Assembly (NCBI GenBank): GCA_026394605.1
Contig: JAPKXY010000029.1
Location: forward strand, 16,427 to 80,426
Direction: 5' to 3'
From: Methanoregula sp.
GTDB lineage: Archaea > Halobacteriota > Methanomicrobia > Methanomicrobiales > Methanospirillaceae
DNA length: 64,000 nucleotides
In this document: positions 55,260 to 63,912 of the stretch, piece after piece
Layout of the letters: every line of letters begins with the position of its first letter
Numbering within the stretch: the first letter of the stretch is position 1
Made by a program: the position numbers and the translations under genes
Notes under the pieces: generated by a model
What the model was told of the DNA's origin: nothing
Databases searched by the model: none
Seen by the model: the letters and a program-made list of their open reading frames with translations, nothing else

Positions 55260-56047
55260 CAGCAGCAGTGTTCTTCTCTGTTCCCCGGATCACCCGTCGG
55301 GCGTGGCATGTCTGGCGCAGGAACCTTGAGGTCTTTGTGAAGACCTGGAAGGTGAACTTCTTCCCGCCGTTTGTGGAGGCGTTTTTGTACCTGCTCGCGA
55401 TCGGCGTGGGTATCGGGACGTATGTCAAAGAGATTGACGGCATCCCATACGTAAACTTCATCGCCCCTTCGATCCTCGCCATTGCGGTGATGAATTCGGC
55501 TTTTTTCGAATGCACCTACGGTTCCTACGTCCGGATGTATTACCAGAAGGCGTTTGATGCGATGATCGCGACCCCGCTCTCTATTGAGGATGTGATCGCA
55601 GGTGAACTGCTCTGGGGCGCGACAAAAAGTGTCATGTATGTGGTGATTATGCTCGGCGTCCTTGCCTTATTCGGGGTCGTGGCGCTTCCGGTCGCCCTTC
55701 TTATGATCCCATTCGCATTCCTCGGCGGGCTGTTATTTGCAGGGCTTGCGATGTGCTTTACTGCAATCACGCCGACCATCGATGCGCTCAACTACCCGTC
55801 GTTTCTGTTCATCACCCCGATGTCGCTGTTTTCCGGGACTTTTTTCCCGCTCACCCTTCTTCCCGCTGCATTCCAGTATGTCGCTCTCGCGGCGCTCCCG
55901 CTCACCCACCTCGTCGCGATCTTCCGGATGTTTTCGCTCCCTGCATTGTCGTGGGCAATCGTCCTCCATCTCGCGTGGCTGCTGGCGGGTGCGGCCCTGC
56001 TGTGCGTCCTTTCCATCAACCTGATGCGACGAAGGTTGATTGTATAA
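55256..56047 (+). CDS. ABC-2 type permease
   Basis: 263 residues with six membrane spans of the ABC-2 (DrrB/NodJ-like) family. A cytoplasmic amphipathic start (ITRRAWHVWRRNLEVFVKTWK) and the ABC-2 signature near the last third (SLFSGTFFPLTLLPAAFQYVALAALPLTHLV) are visible. The TTG start at 55256 overlaps the ATPase stop by 3 nt, and AGGAGG lies 8 nt upstream. With the ATPase it exports a drug, lipid or polysaccharide. Confidence 0.88.
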   Translation: MTAAVFFSVPRITRRAWHVWRRNLEVFVKTWKVNFFPPFVEAFLYLLAIGVGIGTYVKEIDGIPYVNFIAPSILAIAVMNSAFFECTYGSYVRMYYQKAFDAMIATPLSIEDVIAGELLWGATKSVMYVVIMLGVLALFGVVALPVALLMIPFAFLGGLLFAGLAMCFTAITPTIDALNYPSFLFITPMSLFSGTFFPLTLLPAAFQYVALAALPLTHLVAIFRMFSLPALSWAIVLHLAWLLAGAALLCVLSINLMRRRLIV

Positions 56048-56061
56048 CCCTGGAAAAATTG

Positions 56062-56628
56062 TCACCGGCTCCGGATCAGCCGGGCGATTTTTACCACAGA
56101 AAGGATCTCATCCTCAATGTTTTGCTCTGCCATGATGGCAACGGAATAGCCATGATCAAGAAAGAATGCGGACACATCCTTTGGCCCGGTCAGCGATGAG
56201 TATAGGAGGAGGGCCCGTCCGCCCGGGGCAAGCACCCTGCCAACATCAAGCGCAAACCGTTCGATGACTGCTCTGCCGGTTGTTCCGCCGTCAAGTGCAT
56301 ACTCGAGCCAGTCATCGATCCGTTCCCCGGGCTGCGTGGGAAGATAGGGGGGGTTGAAGACCACGAGATCAAACATGCCTCGGATACCGGATAAGAGATC
56401 GCACTGAACCGGATCAATGCCCGTCTGCCGGGCGCATGCAACGGCATGGGGGTTGATGTCTGTGGCAACGACCGATGTGGCAACCGTTGCAAGCGCGGAG
56501 GCAATAACCCCGCTCCCCGTGCCAATCTCAAGCACCCGGTCGCTCGGGCGGACCTCGCGCCGGGCGGTATCGAGCAGGAGCGCGGTGTCCTCGGCGGGTG
56601 CATAGATCTGGGCAGGATCGAATGGCAT
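56062..56628 (-). CDS. HemK2-like class I methyltransferase
   Basis: 188 residues. SAM-binding motif VLEIGTGSGVIASAL and the NPPY catalytic motif (LVVFNPPYLPTQPGERIDDWL) place it in the HemK2/PrmC-related family that methylates Gln in release factor aRF1 or, in some lineages, other substrates. GGTTGRAVIERF and the final LYSSLTGPKDVSAFF fit. The start at 56628 is preferred to the open frame to 56712. It is convergent with the ABC-2 permease. Confidence 0.88.
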   Translation of the reverse strand: MPFDPAQIYAPAEDTALLLDTARREVRPSDRVLEIGTGSGVIASALATVATSVVATDINPHAVACARQTGIDPVQCDLLSGIRGMFDLVVFNPPYLPTQPGERIDDWLEYALDGGTTGRAVIERFALDVGRVLAPGGRALLLYSSLTGPKDVSAFFLDHGYSVAIMAEQNIEDEILSVVKIARLIRSR

Positions 56629-56686
56629 GGTTCCTGTACCATGTGGGTGCGGTTTATGAAAAGGATTGTTGGTGCGCAGATCTGCT

Positions 56687-56843
56687 TCATTGTGAGCAGG
56701 AAGGGAGGTCACATGACTCCTCTATCCGACAGTTGTGTATTTCCTGCACGGTTCCTGGTGCGAGACTCCATAAACAGCGGGGGACCCCATGCAGGATCCC
56801 ATTTTTTGGCGTTGTCTGTGAAGACCGGGAGATTATGCACCAT
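56687..56843 (-). pseudogene. hicA toxin remnant
   Basis: Immediately after hicB and overlapping its end (ATG at 56843), the minus strand starts MVHNLPVFTDN, like HicA (LPVVSG-type start), and ends in another frame with SLAPGTVQEIHNCRIEES, the HicA C-terminal motif (LAPGT and a helix), stopping at 56687. A middle frame carries QKMGS, resembling the QKGSH motif. Only about 157 nt remain of roughly 200-220, so the gene has deletions and at least two frameshifts. This is my reading by motif, not by search. Confidence 0.5.
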
Positions 56844-57057
56844 CAGCCACGTCAATTTTTATAATCTCAGCGTGGACTGCCTGGATCGTTTTCTGCAGGT
56901 CTTCCTGCTGGACTTCCCGCACCAGTCCGATGATGTCTTTGATCCTGACGAGTGCTTCTCCTTTATTTTCGCCCCAGCAGATCGCCTTCGGTATCTCAAC
57001 GCAACGGGCGGTATACCCGCCGTCTTCCTGTGCTTCGAGAATAACCGTGTACTGCAT
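56833..57057 (-). CDS. hicB: HicB-family antitoxin
   Basis: 74 residues of the UPF0150/HicB family: MQYTVILEAQEDGGYTARCVEIPKAICWG (the HicB core), then GEALVRIKDIIGLVREVQQE. Such proteins neutralise HicA mRNA interferase. The start is ATG at 57057. With the neighbouring hicA wrecked, it survives as an orphan and may have another partner or none. There is no DNA-binding domain. Confidence 0.82.
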   Translation of the reverse strand: MQYTVILEAQEDGGYTARCVEIPKAICWGENKGEALVRIKDIIGLVREVQQEDLQKTIQAVHAEIIKIDVADGA

Positions 57058-57175
57058 GCTTGTATTGGATTGCCATGAAGCAAGACAAAGTTTCTGGTCG
57101 GGGTGCGAGAGGGATCACGTCACCTGTGGCCCTACACCGCACGACATCACAACTTCCCGGTGGAATTGTGTGCAA

Positions 57176-57712
57176 TTACCAGTGAATGTATCCCGTAATG
57201 AAAAACGGATCGCCGAAGATCACGTACAGGAAGCTCTGCAGGATATCCGGTGAACTGATAAAGACAAGGGTAATCCCGACCGTTGCACACATAAATGCCA
57301 CAAGGATGCTTCTCTTGAGATGGTAGGAACCAACACCAATGATGCCAAAACCAATCCCTCCGACAACACTGGGGACCATGACCGTTGGATCGAAGAACAG
57401 GTTGAGATGGAGCGACAGCGAATCAAACAAGGGGTAGGTAAGAGCATACAAAAACAGCGGGACAAAAAAACCCACGGTGGGGGTTGTATACCGGAACCCT
57501 TCAATCACAAGAAATACCGGAATTACAATCACAAAGATTATGCCAACGCCCCGTATCAGCCGGAACACGAGGGGGATCTCATAGGTCTGCAGGATAAGGT
57601 AGATAAACCATGCGATGAGGAGCGACTGGATAAAGAGGATCGCGATTGGGAGTGCCACCCATTCACTTTTGAAGATACTGGCGAACGGTTTTGTTTTTTT
57701 TGTATGCTCCAT
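57176..57712 (-). CDS. Membrane protein, unknown
   Basis: 178 residues with five predicted membrane spans (ALPIAILFIQSLLIAWFIYL, RLIRGVGIIFVIVIPVFLVIEG, GFFVPLFLYALTYPLF, VGGIGFGIIGVGSYHL, ILVAFMCATVGITLVFI). No family is recognised. The ATG at 57712 is preceded by GAGGTGG; the frame is open to 57802. An AT-rich TATA-like run (atatatattt, 57811-57820) probably holds its promoter. Confidence 0.68.
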   Translation of the reverse strand: MEHTKKTKPFASIFKSEWVALPIAILFIQSLLIAWFIYLILQTYEIPLVFRLIRGVGIIFVIVIPVFLVIEGFRYTTPTVGFFVPLFLYALTYPLFDSLSLHLNLFFDPTVMVPSVVGGIGFGIIGVGSYHLKRSILVAFMCATVGITLVFISSPDILQSFLYVIFGDPFFITGYIHW

Positions 57713-58102
57713 CATTCCACCTCGCGATCTGTTCACCCAGGCAAAAGAGCCGGCATGGTCTTTTGCGTCAGATGCGAAAATTTCGTATTTTATTATGTAC
57801 ATTATCTAATATATATATTTAGAGTATAGTCATAGTTCAACGAATTTTGATTTAATAAGAGATTAAACGATAAATTCTTTTATTTTATCATTTCTGCCGG
57901 GGCAGGTTGGGAAGAATATTGGAGAGAGGGCTTTGTGGTTCTGATGAGGAATTAAAATTACAATAGAGGGGCGGGAATTTTTTCCCATGCCCCGCTTTTA
58001 CTCCCGTGATGGTCCTGCCTATGGGATCGAACACCTGGTCCCCCTCCCGCGGATCGTGATTGGCATCCAAGCGACCCTGTCCACCAGCGCTGTACCTCTC
58101 TC
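57713..58102. other. Gene-free spacer with AT-rich promoter region
   Basis: 390 nt between two minus-strand genes, very AT-rich at 57780-57900. It holds the TATA-like box atatatattt (57811-57820). A 60-codon minus-strand frame at 57888-58070 is open, but I see no family signature and it lies just beyond the upstream gene's stop. Confidence 0.4.
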
Positions 58103-59578
58103 TCAGAAATAAAAGATACGGCCGGTACTCAAGCTTGTTTTATTGGCGGTTTGTGAGACCGCGGGAATGATGCCGGGGGGATTTCCAGTCTCTGGATCAA
58201 GGAGAATTTCAATGGTACCCATCGGGGTTCGGATTGTGCGGCTGTAGATCATCTCACCGTTTCTATAGACCTCGAGTGCAAGCGTCTTTCCGGAATTGTC
58301 CTGTTTCTGGAACGATACCTGCACAAGACCGGCACTGTCCGGTACTTTATAGAAGCGATCACCGGATCCGGCAACATGCTGTAATGACCCGGGATTACCG
58401 ACCCATCCGATAAACGTGCCGCCATATGCCACCCGTACCCAGACACCATTCTGGGGAATCATGACCGGCAGAGGTGTCGGGATAATCTGCCGGATGGTGG
58501 GGGGGATAGGGATGACCACCGGTGCATGCGCCTTTCCATTGTTTTGCGGTGCGTATTGTGAGAAGAGAAATGCTCCCATTGCCATCGCAAGGATGATGAT
58601 TGCGGTCATCACAATGACCGTGTACCATCCAGAACGGGGTGCAGGGAGCGGAAAAGGAGAGTTTTGGGCATATGGTGGCGCTTCCGCCGCAGGCTGTTCC
58701 CTGGACTCCTCGACAACCGGAGATCCAGAAGGTGCCGTTTCCCAAGACCCGGTTTTTTCTGTGTGTGTCATCATTGATGCCTGTACTGCCATGATGGTAT
58801 TCGTAAACTGGTCAGATGATCCTGTTGTTCCTTCAAACGCCACCGATAGCTCTTTACCTCCTGGTCCTGCAGGGATTATTATCTGCACTGATCCCGGTTC
58901 TTCTTTATCAGCAGCAGGTGACCTCTCAATTACCGGTGCCATAGGAGTTGTGGATTCCGGTGATTCCGGTTCTTCTTCAGGAACAACCAGTGGCTTCTCG
59001 ACTGCCGCTGCTGGGGGAGTTAACGTATCATTCGATCTTGGTTCTTCTTCGGAAGCAACCGGAAAATCAAGCTGATCGGGAAGTATAACAATTTCAGCAG
59101 GTTCAGGGTATGTCTTGTCAATCGTCTGGCGGGGGAATGCCATCTCGATCGGGCGCGGGGTTGCCCCCGTTGGGCGTATACCGTTATCCTGATCAGCAGG
59201 GAGGATATCGGTGCGAATTGTCTGCTGGCGTGCCGATACGATATCCCCCATGAGTTTTCTTAACCACGTATCACGTTCCTGCTTTCTTTGTTCACCGGGT
59301 TGCTGAGAGAAGATGAGGTTTGTGACTTGCGAATCACCGGTGCCGCTCGTGCCGGTGAGGGCGAGGGTTATCACCGGCTCGCCAGTGGCAACCTTTCCTG
59401 CCGTTACCGACAGGATATCCAAAAGAGGGATCATCTGTGGCTCGAACCGGATATACGTGTTGTCAATAAGGATGATGTGCCGGGTGGTGAGCATCATATC
59501 GTACGAGACATCGCCGACGCAAACCCTGTGCGTTGTCAGGATGATGGATTCTCCGCTGTTCAGGTACTGGTCGCCCAT
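58103..59578 (-). CDS. PH-like membrane protein (paralogue B)
   Basis: 491 residues, the second member of the family at 22590-24248. The N-terminal PH-like domain (NSGESIILTTHRVC, LTTRHIILIDNTYIRF), a long Pro/Glu/Ser-rich linker (three spaced EEEP-like segments), one membrane span (TVIVMTAIIILAMAMGAFLF) and the outside domain (NGVWVRVAYGGTF, QVSFQKQDNSG, TPMGTIEILLD) all match. It lacks the zinc ribbon. The start at 59578 (MGDQYLNSGES) aligns with the start of paralogue A; the frame is open to 59695. The function is unknown. Confidence 0.75.
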   Translation of the reverse strand: MGDQYLNSGESIILTTHRVCVGDVSYDMMLTTRHIILIDNTYIRFEPQMIPLLDILSVTAGKVATGEPVITLALTGTSGTGDSQVTNLIFSQQPGEQRKQERDTWLRKLMGDIVSARQQTIRTDILPADQDNGIRPTGATPRPIEMAFPRQTIDKTYPEPAEIVILPDQLDFPVASEEEPRSNDTLTPPAAAVEKPLVVPEEEPESPESTTPMAPVIERSPAADKEEPGSVQIIIPAGPGGKELSVAFEGTTGSSDQFTNTIMAVQASMMTHTEKTGSWETAPSGSPVVEESREQPAAEAPPYAQNSPFPLPAPRSGWYTVIVMTAIIILAMAMGAFLFSQYAPQNNGKAHAPVVIPIPPTIRQIIPTPLPVMIPQNGVWVRVAYGGTFIGWVGNPGSLQHVAGSGDRFYKVPDSAGLVQVSFQKQDNSGKTLALEVYRNGEMIYSRTIRTPMGTIEILLDPETGNPPGIIPAVSQTANKTSLSTGRIFYF

Positions 59579-59768
59579 GCTAGCACAGACTCTGCTCATT
59601 TCTGCGCTGTCCGGGATGATATGCTTTTTAGGTTGATGTTTGCTCCGGCTCTGGTCGTGTGCATGAGAGAATGCCCTGCTGTCCTGTCGCAGCACAATAA
59701 TCTATGTATCGCATAACGCAAGCCCTTTTTAACAAGGGATATGGAGCATGAATGCGGCGATGAGCCGG

Positions 59769-60659
59769 TTATCTGAAAAGCTCGTGAAGGTAAAATTTGT
59801 ACTTGCCAAGTTTTCCCTCAAAATTTGTCGCCCCGATATAGAGGACATTACCCGTTTCGGTCGCAGCCTGTATGCCGGTCTTCATGGCGCTCAAAATTGA
59901 TGCCTTATCGACACCATTTAACACAATCTCATACACCGAATTGACCCCATCTGGAACCCGTGAATCTCTGATCCTTCCTTTCAGCGTCGGGCAGTAAGGA
60001 TGGTTGGTGCTTGCCGGCATCGGAAAATGATAATTGTTACACCCCACCTTTGAGCCGCTTGCAACAATACCACCCGCAAAACCTGTTATGACCCCTCTTT
60101 TCCCCGCGATTGCTCCTGCCGCTGCCTCAGCACCGGAAAGTGCCGACCGCTGGTCTTTACCCATCACAAGGAAGTTGCCGCCAGCGATACCCTTCACGGT
60201 CCCGAACCGTTCCTCCCCCACATAGTCGCCCTCCATGACCGGGATCTTCCAGCACCTCCTGCCGCCAACCGTGCACCGCTCCTCATACCCGTCACCGAAA
60301 TAGTGCATCCTGATAAAGAACCGGGATGTGGCTTCAGGAAACCCGTCAAATGCACTGGCAGTTGGTGCGGGGAGGATACACTGGGAGATCCGTGAAGCGA
60401 CATGTGATTTTATATTCTTTTTCTCAGAACAGATCAAAATTGATACCCCGGCTCTGCCGTCGGTCGTCTCTTGTTGTGAGTACTCGCCTTCAATCCCCGC
60501 TTCGCAGGGGCATCCGATCTTTGATGTCGCAAATCCCGTCGCTTCAAGTGCTGCCTTATATGCCCATTCTTGTGTTGCTGCCGTGATGACGACACGGGAA
60601 AGCCAGACCGGAAACGCCTCGGCAAATGTGTCAAGTATTCCGGTACCGTTGATCTCCAT
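59769..60659 (-). CDS. ftr: Formylmethanofuran:H4MPT formyltransferase
   Basis: 296 residues, the family length. It transfers the formyl group from formylmethanofuran to tetrahydromethanopterin, step two of CO2 reduction to methane. The sequence matches Ftr throughout: TFAEAFPVWLSRVVITA, CPCEAGIEGEY, FIRMHYFGDGYEERC, VMEGDYVGEERFG, GFAGGIVASGSKVG, and the C-terminal YLHELFR. Its start lies inside the cyclo-ligase gene (29-nt overlap), so both are translated from one message. Confidence 0.96.
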   Translation of the reverse strand: MEINGTGILDTFAEAFPVWLSRVVITAATQEWAYKAALEATGFATSKIGCPCEAGIEGEYSQQETTDGRAGVSILICSEKKNIKSHVASRISQCILPAPTASAFDGFPEATSRFFIRMHYFGDGYEERCTVGGRRCWKIPVMEGDYVGEERFGTVKGIAGGNFLVMGKDQRSALSGAEAAAGAIAGKRGVITGFAGGIVASGSKVGCNNYHFPMPASTNHPYCPTLKGRIRDSRVPDGVNSVYEIVLNGVDKASILSAMKTGIQAATETGNVLYIGATNFEGKLGKYKFYLHELFR

Positions 60660-61233
60660 CGCTCTTCATCCCCTTCGAATACATGACCCCGTTCTCGGTG
60701 ATGATATAGTCCATGCAGATATCATTTTCATCGACCGGCAGATGTTCGACTTCCTGGCAGGCGTATGCGATCCCGATCTTCCGCAATGTCTGATTTTTTG
60801 AAAGGAACCGGTCATAGTAACCGGCTCCATACCCGATCCTCCCGCCATGTTTGTCAAAACCGAGCATCGGCAGGATGATTGTATCAACATCATTGGCAGC
60901 CGCCGGGATCTCGCTCCCGATGGGCTCAGGAACGCCAAACGTGCTCGGCACCAGGACAGAGCGATCCTTGAGATACGAAAGCCGGAGGCTGATATCCTGT
61001 TTTACGATAATCGGGACGACAATCGGATTCCCGTGCTTAAGGAGTGTGCTGATGAGCGGCACTGTATTGACCTCTTTTTCCTTGGAGGTATAGACCATCA
61101 CAGTCTCGCCGTCTGAAATGAGGTCCAGGAGATAGCCGCAGATCCTAGTACTTTTTGTGAGCCGTTCTTCGGGCGTTAATGAGTCCTTCCGCTGACGCAG
61201 GATCTGCCGGATGCGGTTTTTCTGATCCCTCAT
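60631..61233 (-). CDS. 5-formyltetrahydrofolate cyclo-ligase-like protein
   Basis: 200 residues of the MTHFS family: MRDQKNRIRQILRQRKDSL, YTSKEKEVNT and the conserved GGRIGYGAGYYDRFL. Methanogens use tetrahydromethanopterin rather than folate, so by context the protein may process a formyl-H4MPT or repair product rather than 5-formyl-THF; that is inference. It overlaps ftr by 29 nt. Two nearby start codons are possible. Confidence 0.88.
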   Translation of the reverse strand: MRDQKNRIRQILRQRKDSLTPEERLTKSTRICGYLLDLISDGETVMVYTSKEKEVNTVPLISTLLKHGNPIVVPIIVKQDISLRLSYLKDRSVLVPSTFGVPEPIGSEIPAAANDVDTIILPMLGFDKHGGRIGYGAGYYDRFLSKNQTLRKIGIAYACQEVEHLPVDENDICMDYIITENGVMYSKGMKSDGDQRYRNT

Positions 61234-61239
61234 GGGCAA

Positions 61240-61687
61240 TAGTGCATCACCGGCGTATTTATGGTTTTATATTTTTTTACCGCGAAGACCTTCAGTCTTC
61301 TTGAGTCTTCGCAACGCGACAACTCGAAAAACTACGTTCTTCTGCTCTTCACCTTCGGTCCAGAAAGCGAAGAATTCATTCTTGTCGTCCTACCTCTGGT
61401 ACTGAATACACGAAATCCAGGCACGACAGCATACAAAGGTACTCCTGCTCCAAGGAACATCCCCAAAGATTGGGATCCCGTTTTCGACCACGGTCATTTG
61501 CCATTCATCCAACCCTGCATTACGCGAGCGCCCCTCACTGTCCTGCACGTGCATCCTTCATAAGGAACGACAATAGAATGAGAGAGAATCACTATAAAGA
61601 TGGGAGGATCCACGAACGTTCTGTCAGATTATTAATGTATTATCACCAAGAGTACAGGAGTTCAGTAAAAAACCACGGGATCACCGC
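61240..61687. other. Gene-free spacer with ftr promoter
   Basis: 448 nt between the divergent cyclo-ligase/ftr unit and the membrane protein. At 61265-61276 ttttatattttt gives a TATA box for the minus-strand operon, about 35 nt from its start. The inverted repeat at 61282-61312 sits behind it. A plus-strand TATA-like ctataaag near 61592 may serve the gene at 61688. No gene is supported. Confidence 0.45.
61282..61312. repeat. Inverted repeat gcgaagac/gtcttcgc
   Basis: 8-bp perfect inverted repeat with a 15-nt CTTCAGTCTTC-like spacer, 15-20 nt upstream of the ftr-operon TATA box when read on the minus strand. Repeats of this type recur between genes in methanogen genomes. It may be an operator of the ftr operon or a dispersed repeat. 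Confidence 0.4.
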
Positions 61688-62314
61688 ATGAAAAAACTGG
61701 ATACTCTCGGAAAAATATTTTCCGGATTCGCAAAGCCGGGAAAACGGGAGAGTTTACTGCTCGCCACATACGTCGTGGTGATCATCATCTGTGCAATTGC
61801 GGTTGTCGTCCTTGTTCTATCGCCGGCTAGCAGTAGTACAGCCCAGCTACCGGGCCAGCGAACCGCCCCCCGGTCTGACCAGGGATCCTATCCCACCCCA
61901 ACCCCACGGGTAACACCGGTTCCCCGGCAAACGGAATTCCAACCCGCTCCCGGTGCAGAAAAAAAGCCGGTGGATTTTGTCCTTGTGGCAGGACCCCAAA
62001 TAAATTGTGGACTGACCTGCCGCCAGTTGACCCCGACAATCACCAATACCGGCGATGAGACAGCCCACAATGTGTGCATTTCCCTTGTCATGTACAATAG
62101 CAGAGCGGAACCTATCTTGTTAAATGGCGGTCCCTATCTCACACAATGTGTTGGTGATCTTGTTGGGGGAGAATCGACGAGTGAAGCGATCACCATCAAC
62201 GCTGATTGTGGGATATTGGCGTCCAAGTGTATCCAGCAGACATTGATATTACAAACCCAGATTACGTCAGAGGAAAAGACCGTCCAGTTTCCGGATCAAA
62301 CGATTTCGGTATAG
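61688..62314 (+). CDS. Membrane-anchored surface protein, unknown
   Basis: 208 residues: one N-terminal membrane span (about 25-45, TYVVVIIICAIAVVVLVLS), a Pro/Thr linker, and a domain of about 115 residues with CARDB/FlaG-like beta structure (QLTPTITNTGDETAHNVCISLVM) and several Cys (NCGLTC, CVGD, NADCGILASKC). It probably faces outside. The ATG at 61688 is 127 nt from the preceding open frame. No firm family is assigned. Confidence 0.68.
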   Translation: MKKLDTLGKIFSGFAKPGKRESLLLATYVVVIIICAIAVVVLVLSPASSSTAQLPGQRTAPRSDQGSYPTPTPRVTPVPRQTEFQPAPGAEKKPVDFVLVAGPQINCGLTCRQLTPTITNTGDETAHNVCISLVMYNSRAEPILLNGGPYLTQCVGDLVGGESTSEAITINADCGILASKCIQQTLILQTQITSEEKTVQFPDQTISV

Positions 62315-62515
62315 AACAACAATTCTCTCATCATGTGTAAAATTTTTTTTCTGTGTGCAGGATTCGTGGTGCATGGTGATTATTACCTGGATGTATGCTT
62401 TGAAAATGACCATATCGGATACATGTAATTTCACGATAGCGAAATTGGATAAAAAAAATGGTACAGACAGCATAAAAAAGTCAGGGGAGTGAACTCCTGT
62501 GATCCCGCAGGGAAT

Positions 62516-62998
62516 TCACAGCGCAGCAGTTCGCACGCCAGCTGCCGTCATGCCGGCGATGCCGGCGGTGCGTGCAGTATTCGCAGCACTGGTTGATGCA
62601 TAGTGGTTACGGATGGCGTCCCTCATCTCCTTGAGGAACTCCTGCCTGAGCTCATCGTTGATCTTCTTTACTGCCTCCTTGTCCTAGTTTTCGAGCGCTG
62701 TCTGGAACTCAGAACGCTTGCCGGAAAACGTGTCCAGCGTGCCCTGCATGCCTCCCGTGTCAATGTTGTGGTCGGTGAGTATCTTGATTATGGTAGTCCC
62801 GTGCTGAACGAGCATGTCAAATGCCTTGAGCCGGTACTGCACGTGATTGGTCCAGAGATCGTCTTTTAATTCCTGATCGATCAAATTCGCCTTCCTATTC
62901 ATTGCCTGGCCGTTTTGTGCCGCCGCTGCCGGCAGCGCCAGCAGGCTGACAAGGCATAAGGCAAGGAATGCTCCTCTGAGAATTGTCGTTGTGTTCAT
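62516..62998 (-). pseudogene. Secreted helical protein with in-frame TAG
   Basis: Read through the TAG at 62684-62686, this gene has 160 codons: a signal peptide (LRGAFLALCLVSLLALPAAAA) and a helical domain. Up to TALEN the domain aligns without gaps to the secreted protein at 19379-20188 (AFD-x33-RSE-x3-AL), and after the stop the same frame continues DKEAVKKINDELRQEFLKEM, aligned over the same helix (D, A, N and F conserved), to TGA at 62516. The TAG lines up with Glu in the paralogue. GAGG lies 6 nt before the ATG. It is either a nonsense mutation or readthrough. Confidence 0.72.
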
Positions 62999-63070
62999 GG
63001 TATTCCTCCGTATCGGGTGTGTGGGTGTTCCTTGCACCCTGATCCTTCGTTTTTCTGCAAGAGCGTATGT

Positions 63071-63136
63071 ATTGGTAAAATAGGTACGGTTTTTCGTTTG
63101 AAACCGGAAGTAGGATTGTTCAACTACGGGGTTACA
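63071..63136 (-). promoter_or_regulatory. Upstream element shared by two secreted-protein genes, copy 2
   Basis: 66 nt starting 73 nt upstream of the ATG at 62998. It aligns without gaps to 20261-20326, which has the same 73-nt distance. Blocks attggtaaaat, acggtt and acggggtta are kept. Both copies are on the same strand relative to their genes. Confidence 0.45.
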
Positions 63137-63228
63137 CACAACAAATCATGAGACCATCGCCGACAAACATCCGGACGTCATCTTATCATCGCTTAAAAAA
63201 AAGAAGTAGTGGAGAGTAGGGATCCGGG

Positions 63229-63912
63229 TCAGCCCAGTTTCCAGATCGCCCGTGTCTGGTAATCGAGGTTCCCTACCACATACATTTTTTCTGGAGCAAG
63301 TGTCGACAGCACTTCGTAGATCAGGTATCCTTCCACCCTGTTGCTCTCACCGGGTTGGACATACCCGCCGGTCCCACCTTTCCCTATCAGGTAGTCGTAC
63401 TGTTTCCCGACAACGCCGTCAATGTTCACGTCAGCACCCGCAACTGACCGGTAATTGTATATTGTCCCGTCTCCGTTCACCACAAGCTGCTGGGGTGACG
63501 GGGCGTAGACTGCCTTTGTCCCGGTATTGGCAACGCGGATGAAGACAAACAGGAACGTGCTGCCTTCGCGCGGCTTTTCCATATTGTAGCCACGCTGCAG
63601 GTCTAGCGGTGGAGATGCAGCCACCTGCTCGAGGGGGCTGTTCCATGAAGGGGAAGTCCAGTTGTAGTTTGGTTTTATCGTATATCTGGTGACAGTCACT
63701 TGGCCGGTCATATCAGAAGCTCCGAATGTCGCCGGGGTGTTCAGGGAACGGGCATCTGGGAAGGGTTCTTGGGTGAGGGCAGCGGATGGTGGCACTATTG
63801 TGAGCGGTGTGGACGCCGGCGCCGGAGCCTGCGGAGCCGTGCTCGTGCATCCGCAGAACAGGAGCGCAAGGAACAATACCAACGTTATGGCAATCGCAGG
63901 AATAGGTTTCAT
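63229..63912 (-). CDS. DUF4352-like secreted lipoprotein
   Basis: 227 residues. The signal peptide ends in a lipobox (FCGC, Cys about 21); a Pro/Ala linker follows, then a beta-sandwich domain (about 75-227) with TFLFVFIRVANTGTKAVYAPS, the kind of N-terminal strand pair seen in DUF4352/Tp47-like domains, and VQPGESNRVEGYLIYEV. It is expected on the outer face of the membrane. It is alone, and its promoter is outside or close to the right edge. Confidence 0.75.
   Translation of the reverse strand: MKPIPAIAITLVLFLALLFCGCTSTAPQAPAPASTPLTIVPPSAALTQEPFPDARSLNTPATFGASDMTGQVTVTRYTIKPNYNWTSPSWNSPLEQVAASPPLDLQRGYNMEKPREGSTFLFVFIRVANTGTKAVYAPSPQQLVVNGDGTIYNYRSVAGADVNIDGVVGKQYDYLIGKGGTGGYVQPGESNRVEGYLIYEVLSTLAPEKMYVVGNLDYQTRAIWKLG

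Noticed and set aside
57888..58070. 60-codon minus-strand frame after the PH-like paralogue
   Set aside because: No ribosome site, no family features, and it lies in a terminator-like region.
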